This document shows positions 62,401-64,000 of a stretch of 64,000 bases of DNA, piece after piece. The number at the start of each line of letters is the position of its first letter. Position 1 is the stretch's first letter. A program made the position numbers and the translations under genes. The notes under the pieces were generated by a model. The model worked only from the letters and a program-made list of their open reading frames with translations, had not been told where the DNA came from and did not search any database. The DNA lies in the NCBI GenBank assembly GCA_038496675.1, contig CM076654.1:12143497-12207496 (forward strand). Direction: 5' to 3'. Origin of the DNA: Rachycentron canadum (taxonomy: Eukaryota; Chordata; Actinopteri; Carangiformes; Rachycentridae).

Positions 62401-64000
62401 AGGACACTTATTTAAAAGCTTTGATGACTTGTTTACATCTGTTGTATTTGCTAGCACTGGAACTATTTCATAGTAACAGTATCTTGCAATATCTGAAAAA
62501 AATGTACAGTAAATATAAACCAGTGGCTTATATGCTATGATGCTGCGATGTTACAATCCAGGTTAATATGGTATAAGGTATATGCAAGTAAGGTGATGGT
62601 GTGAAGACTGACTGTATAAATGTGATGAATAGCTTGTACTACAGAGAAATTATTTGAGGCCCTTACTGTGTAAAACATTTCTCCAGTGGTTTTACATTGA
62701 TTTCCTCCCCATGTTTACTTCCTGCAGATTTTGCCTCTTCTTTGTAGATTCTAACAGTGCTGCTTTTTGAAAGCATCTGGAAATCTAGTGGCTGAGGTTT
62801 AATTTCTTTTCTGTTTTGAGTTTGGAAAAAAAATATTCTATATTGTAGCTAATAAAGTGATTGAGTTTTTTCCTGTTTCCCTTTCTTTTTTTTCTGGTGT
62901 CCCTTTCCTTCTGTCCCTCCTTTCTCCCTTGCTTATGTGGTCCTTTCAATCTTTCTTCTTCCAGTTGTATCATTGACTCTGAGGCAAACAGTGGAAAGGT
63001 CAGGTATAAATCATCACCTAAGCCTGTGACACTTTCTTCACCTGTAACTTGAATTGTCTCTGGATGCAGTAGCCACTTTTAAAGAAACCAATCACATGAG
63101 GCCCTTTCGTTTAATCCCAGAAACTGACCCTTTCTAGTTAGTAATTGATATGTTAATTAATTGTTAATACTTGATATGTTACAGACTCCAGATCTAATCC
63201 ATGAAGTTAGTCTTAGACATCTTTTTAGCAAGTTTATAACACTGATCTCACATTTAAAGAGTATTTTCTAATGTTAAATTATTAACTGAAAAAACACTAA
63301 ACATTGTGAACCCAGTAACATTTTTCTGTTATCTGATATCTGCCAGTGACAGGTCTCCAGAACACCAAACTGATAACCAAGCAGTTGTTTCCCTCACAAC
63401 GTTCATTGGCCTGACTGATGCAGAGGCCACGCCCACATCTCCTCACATTGAACAACTAGGTCTACAGGCAGCAGGCTCATCAGCCAATCAGCACTTACCA
63501 GAGAAGGACAGCCTCATGAAACCCCAAACCCCAAATCACAACATAACGTCCACAGCACACCTTCAACTACTTGCCTTCCCAATATCGTATTCAAGTCCTG
63601 TTGACTTGTTTGGTCAAATACACCCAAACCATTTGTCTAACACAAATTATCAATTAGCTCCAATGTTGGTACCTTTAACATACAATGGCTCAGCTCTAAA
63701 TCAAATGGCATTGTCTCACCCCATCATTACACTTTCTCAGATGCCAAAGAGTCAAATGAGACTCTTGATGCTGTGTTTTTGTCTGTCAACATGCCCTATT
63801 CCTTTCTTGGGCCAAGTCCTGATTGTAGCAGTGCTCCAGCATCATGTCTGCCAGTTATTAGTGTATTACCGGCCCAAACAGTAGGACTATACTCATGTAT
63901 ACCAGCTCAAAATCAAGCACCAGGCGCCTCTGTGATTCTAGTCCCTGTCCATAGACCATCTACCTCAGATGTTACTCAAGCTCAACCAAGCTTTCAACTG
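20292..64000 (+). CDS. pdlim5: PDZ and LIM domain protein 5 (ENH), 3' end beyond window
   Basis: Enigma-family scaffold. In the family the PDZ domain binds alpha-actinin at Z-discs and actin fibres, and the LIM domains bind PKC and other partners. Coding exons seen: 20292-20390, 36730-36881, 53743-53782, 54721-55133, 59906-60078, 60337-60373, then either terminal exon 61463-61562 or 62965-63003 plus 63347 onward. All phases agree. The short form is 337 residues. The PDZ spans about 1-84 with carboxylate loop PWGF (14-17). The linker has YNKAPRPYG (127-135), IPSPSSAFTP and a Zasp-like YNTPINLYS (198-206). FYHVPTHADASRKR and EDTEDWRPRTGTTQSRS identify PDLIM5 rather than LDB3 or PDLIM7. No LIM domain lies in the window. 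Whether this is teleost copy a or b cannot be told. Confidence 0.93.
20883..20944. repeat. (CA)n microsatellite
   Basis: CA repeats of about 60 bases with ATAC interruptions at the 3' end. Confidence 0.95.
21595..21700. repeat. (CCCA)n(CA)n microsatellite
   Basis: Starts as CCCA units and becomes a CA tract of about 90 bases with two CG interruptions. Confidence 0.95.
25260..25723 (+). promoter_or_regulatory. Promoter-like CpG patch with exon-like ORF inside pdlim5 intron
   Basis: ATTGG (25280, an inverted CCAAT box) and GGGCGGG (25290-25296, GC box) precede CpG-richer sequence with GTTAGCC/GCTAAC leader-like words. An ATG at 25543 opens 60 codons to a good donor, CATT|GTGAGT (GT at 25724). 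The donor phase (1) does not fit the next pdlim5 exon (phase 0), so it is not a simple alternative N-terminus. It could be a noncoding first exon, a lone gene start or a transposon promoter. Confidence 0.35.
25724..28479 (+). other. pdlim5 intron, middle part
   Basis: AT-rich, with diverged short repeats of a TTATTAAAGGTTGA type near 25985-26070. The interval 27640-28479 may be the 5' part of the LINE that follows, but I could not identify ORF1 with confidence. Confidence 0.45.
28480..29490 (+). mobile_element. Degenerate L2-clade LINE (reverse transcriptase and 3' tail)
   Basis: Conceptual fragments in several frames match a non-LTR reverse transcriptase in order: VPQGSILG (about 28497), LPLGLIFQEHKVHSYADDTQIYL with the catalytic ADD (about 28550-28618), VNGWMQQNFLN (about 28676), VIIDGDLSFTDQ (about 28825) and DYCN-like then TRKRE-like remnants (to about 29030). 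The tail (29416-29488) has the AAGCACATTGAATGACCT and CTATACAAATA...GCCTTGCCTT signature of fish L2 3' ends. Frameshifts and stops make it dead. Same orientation as pdlim5. Confidence 0.85.
29491..36729 (+). other. pdlim5 intron, last part
   Basis: About 7 kb of AT-rich intron. A 34-bp segment (35331-35364) recurs exactly 3.9 kb downstream. No exon recognised on either strand. Confidence 0.6.
35331..35364 (+). repeat. 34-bp exact direct repeat, copy 1
   Basis: Begins AAGATGACAGGGCAGATGTA and ends GAGGGCCAAATT. It is identical to 39217-39250, and flanking sequences are not alike. Confidence 0.9.
36730..36881 (+). CDS. pdlim5: pdlim5 PDZ second-half exon
   Basis: Codons 34-83 plus two bases: LTDGGKAAKAGIAVGDMVLS, IDGIT, then HLEAQNKIKS and LTLQ, the canonical C-terminal half of an Enigma-family PDZ. 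Acceptor TTTTTGCAG, donor CAGAA|GTAAGC (phase 2). A palindromic TGACGTCA and a (TG)n tract follow the donor directly. Confidence 0.96.
37816..37856. repeat. (TG)n microsatellite
   Basis: TG repeats turning to GGGTGT at the 3' end. Confidence 0.9.
38401..38510. mobile_element. Diverged copy of a fish repeat with GGTTAGCTTAGCTTAGCATAAA core
   Basis: The core and its flanks (GAGAGTG...CATCTGATGG, and TGGAAGTAGTGGGAAAC) resemble a repeat very common in percomorph genomes, recalled rather than searched. No ORF. Confidence 0.55.
39217..39250 (+). repeat. 34-bp exact direct repeat, copy 2
   Basis: Identical to 35331-35364, in the same orientation but on the other side of the second PDZ exon. Confidence 0.9.
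43735..44120. repeat. Diverged minisatellite with TATTTGCCAAAGAT unit starts
   Basis: Related units begin near 43735, 43809, 43864, 43948, 44004 and 44072, at alternating long and short spacings (74, 55, 84, 56, 68). Shared words are TATTTGCCAAA, AAAGCCAAGA, CACCTGTCTCTG and TCTCTGCT. Units are far apart in sequence, so the array is old. Confidence 0.75.
45549..45713 (+). other. Orphan exon-like ORF ending in a stop
   Basis: After a possible acceptor (CCCCCCTAG) 54 codons run open to TGA. The segment has higher GC than its surroundings and several Cys and Pro residues: NPTDVLMIQSGPPSTTDFPY then RAPACTQFACKAEIPKPLLP. I do not recognise the product. The phase does not fit the upstream pdlim5 exon (phase 2), where splicing would give a stop after seven codons. 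It may be a fossil exon, a repeat, or a poison exon. Confidence 0.3.
49942..49997. repeat. (CA)n microsatellite
   Basis: Pure CA tract of about 55 bases. Shorter tracts occur at 48221-48245 (CA) and 49302-49325 (TG). Confidence 0.95.
50612..50752. repeat. Duplicated (TG)n(TA)n microsatellite with single-N join
   Basis: Two consecutive (TG)n-TATATATATAC blocks are separated by one N (50693). This may be a real duplication or two ends of an unresolved repeat joined by the assembler. Confidence 0.9.
52089..52131. repeat. Perfect 19-bp hairpin with two octamer (ATGCAAAT) motifs
   Basis: Left arm TAAAGCAGCATGCAAATCC (52089-52107), 5-nt loop CCCCT, right arm the exact reverse complement (52113-52131). 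Each arm holds an octamer, the POU-domain binding word, one on each strand. Confidence 0.85.
52195..52385. mobile_element. Dispersed fish repeat (ACCCTGGACAGG...CATGTCTTTG type)
   Basis: GTACACCCTGGACAGGTTGC then CAGTCTTTTACAGGGCTT, and further on CATGTCTTTGAACTGTGGGA followed by ACAGGGAAAACATGCAAA. This is the ordered signature of a very common ray-finned fish repeat, recalled rather than searched. No ORF. Confidence 0.7.
53154..53181. repeat. Perfect 11-bp inverted repeat
   Basis: CTAAGCCACTT (53154-53164), 6-nt spacer, AAGTGGCTTAG (53171-53181). Confidence 0.7.
53743..53782 (+). CDS. pdlim5: pdlim5 small linker exon
   Basis: 40 nt completing K84 and encoding ASSVPKPPPVAPK, matching the position of RASAAPKPEPVPVQK in mammalian PDLIM5. 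The strong pyrimidine tract ends CGTTCCAG; donor AAAG|GTACTG at a codon boundary. Confidence 0.85.
53875..54245 (-). mobile_element. Tc1-mariner fragment (non-coding end)
   Basis: ACATTTTATGTTGTGACCCT, ACACTCAATATCCCTTAATG, CATAAGTATTCAGTCCC, CCACCTGTGGTGATTGATGA and CCATATAAGGTCACAGC follow the order of sequence at one end of fish Tc1-like transposons, with substitutions and small deletions. No transposase frame remains. Strand is a guess. Confidence 0.75.
54721..55133 (+). CDS. pdlim5: pdlim5 Pro/Ser-rich linker exon with Zasp-like motif
   Basis: 413 nt encoding residues 98-234 and two bases of 235. Begins DDRSDIIKPV, then a Pro/His run, YNKAPRPYG, IPSPSSAFTP and polyproline (TSPPPPLPPP). 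It then has YNTPINLYS (198-206), a ZM-like motif used for alpha-actinin binding in the family, and ends GQRRGLLES. Mammals share YNKAPRPFG and GQRRGS. Acceptor GCCGATAG, donor AATGG|GTGAGT. Confidence 0.92.
55635..56266. mobile_element. Dispersed fish repeat with inverted ends, probably interrupted
   Basis: The 5' end (GCACTCAGTGGAGCACATAC, CTCCACCAAG) and the 3' end (TTTTGCGTAATTCTGCTGAT...AAACATAATATAATCTTCCT then GGTGGAGGAAG) match the two ends of a common fish repeat as I recall it. The ends are imperfect inverted repeats around CCTCCACCAAG. About 350-390 bases between them look foreign or decayed. Confidence 0.65.
56391..56421 (+). repeat. Poly-A tract
   Basis: 31 consecutive A bases. 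No retroelement body was recognised next to it. Confidence 0.9.
58058..58083 (+). CDS. pdlim5: Possible alternative pdlim5 26-nt exon
   Basis: A strong acceptor (TTTTTTTTGGCTTTGCAG) and a GTTAGT donor bound ACTGCGGCACCTCCTCCAGT plus six bases. In phase 0 it reads TAAPPPVT and leaves phase 2, which fits the exon at 59906. The residues echo KPPPVAPK of the exon at 53743. It could follow that exon directly, skipping the exon at 54721. No transcript evidence. Confidence 0.4.
59242..59262 (+). CDS. pdlim5: Possible alternative pdlim5 21-nt microexon
   Basis: Acceptor GACTTGCCTTTAG and consensus donor GAA|GTAAGT enclose 21 nt. It enters and leaves in phase 2, so it could insert seven residues (GPQGIL with split codons) before APRKH without disturbing the frame. 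Confidence 0.35.
59906..60078 (+). CDS. pdlim5: pdlim5 conserved EDTEDWRPRTGTTQSRS exon
   Basis: Encodes APRKHVVDTDIHFYHVPTHA, DASRKRIM, EDTEDWRPRTGTTQSRSFKI and LAQITGTEH (residues 236-292). This block is nearly the same in mammalian PDLIM5 and only partly kept in LDB3, so it settles the paralog. Acceptor GTTCTTCCAG, donor CATG|GTACAT (phase 1). Confidence 0.96.
60337..60373 (+). CDS. pdlim5: pdlim5 small acidic/basic exon
   Basis: 37 nt encoding AQDEEADKAKKT between split codons, at the place of LKESEADNTKKA in mammals. Acceptor TTCCCTTGTAG, donor ACAAA|GTAAGT (phase 2). Confidence 0.88.
60374..61462 (+). other. pdlim5 intron
   Basis: About 1.1 kb without recognised exon or repeat. Confidence 0.7.
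61463..61562 (+). CDS. pdlim5: pdlim5 alternative last exon (LIM-less isoform)
   Basis: In phase with the exon at 60337 it reads KVNKPTTRLVIGPKYNELRD then WHHGVSARTLNVQ and TAG. The RDWHHGVSARTLNV end matches the short-form tail of LDB3 (RNWHHGLSAQILNV), so Enigma-family proteins without LIM domains share this end. It yields a 337-residue protein able to bind through PDZ but lacking LIM partners. Confidence 0.9.
61563..62964 (+). other. 3' UTR of short pdlim5 form and intron of long form
   Basis: AATAAA at 62105-62110 could end the short transcript. No other secure exon was seen. Confidence 0.5.
62105..62110 (+). terminator. Possible poly(A) signal of the short pdlim5 form
   Basis: AATAAA 543 nt after the TAG of the alternative last exon. 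Another lies near 62386. Confidence 0.35.
62965..63003 (+). CDS. pdlim5: pdlim5 long-form small exon (predicted)
   Basis: 39 nt after a strong pyrimidine tract (CTTTCTTCTTCCAG). In phase 2 it reads NCIIDSEANSGKV plus two bases, and the donor TCAG|GTATAA keeps phase 2 for the next exon. The earlier AAG|GTCAGG donor would give an immediate stop in the next exon. Confidence 0.55.
63347..64000 (+). CDS. pdlim5: Large pdlim5 linker exon, frame break inside, runs off window
   Basis: From acceptor TCTGCCAG the frame reads DRSPEHQTDNQ onward: over 130 codons rich in Ser, Pro, Gln, Asn and Leu, to about HPIITLS near 63738. From about 63740 a different frame (-1) takes over with the same composition (DAKESNETLDAVFLSVNMPY to QPSFQL) and stays open to the window end. 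The first frame would stop at TAG 63882. No tiny intron with matching phases explains the switch. I do not recognise homologs of this insert in mammalian PDLIM5, so assignment to the gene rests on position, phase and open frame. Confidence 0.5.

Noticed and set aside
63667..63740. A 74-nt intron to explain the frame switch
   Set aside because: GTACCT and TTTCTCAG borders exist, but removing this interval leaves the wrong phase for the downstream frame.
1..64000. tRNA, rRNA, CRISPR arrays or bacterial-type operons
   Set aside because: No B-box-like tRNA core with matching arms, no rRNA-like sequence and no regularly spaced repeats with unique spacers were seen; the window is vertebrate genomic DNA.

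Overview
This window looks like nuclear DNA of a teleost fish, most likely a percomorph. The evidence is small exons in long AT-rich introns, very dense (CA)n/(TG)n/(GA)n microsatellites, fish-type transposon remnants (an L2-clade LINE, a Tc1-mariner fragment and several short dispersed fish repeats), and two vertebrate genes on the + strand. I saw no bacterial, phage or CRISPR features. The assembly has two N gaps (263-654 and 19614-19957) and one single-N join (50693), all inside simple repeats.

Region 1 (2.8-8.7 kb) holds a complete nine-exon melanopsin gene of the opn4x class. Every splice junction keeps frame and gives 558 residues. It has the retinal lysine in TM7, DRY, NPFIY and the conserved disulfide cysteines. 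The tail is long and rich in Ser/Thr.

Region 2 (8.7-20.1 kb) has no recognisable protein gene. It carries a copy of a dispersed fish repeat, a G-rich tract, and near its end a TATA box with a plausible leader exon for the next gene.

Region 3 (20.1-64 kb, running off the window) is the 5' two thirds of a pdlim5 (ENH) gene: an N-terminal PDZ domain, a Pro/Ser-rich linker with a Zasp-like motif, and a conserved block like the one in PDLIM5. An alternative last exon gives a 337-residue isoform without LIM domains. The long form continues through a small exon into an unusually large linker exon that reaches the window end. The LIM exons must lie beyond 64 kb. The introns hold the LINE, the Tc1 fragment, a diverged minisatellite, a perfect 19-bp hairpin with two octamer motifs, a promoter-like CpG patch and an orphan exon-like ORF.

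The opn4x-pdlim5 pairing mirrors the OPN4-LDB3 pairing of mammalian 10q23, as expected of paralogous blocks from early vertebrate genome duplication. The two genes have no obvious joint function: one encodes a photopigment, the other a Z-disc/PKC scaffold. I found no wholly new biological system. The best leads are the large pdlim5 exon with its frame break, the possible pdlim5 microexons, the octamer hairpin, and the repeats sitting on opn4x splice sites.
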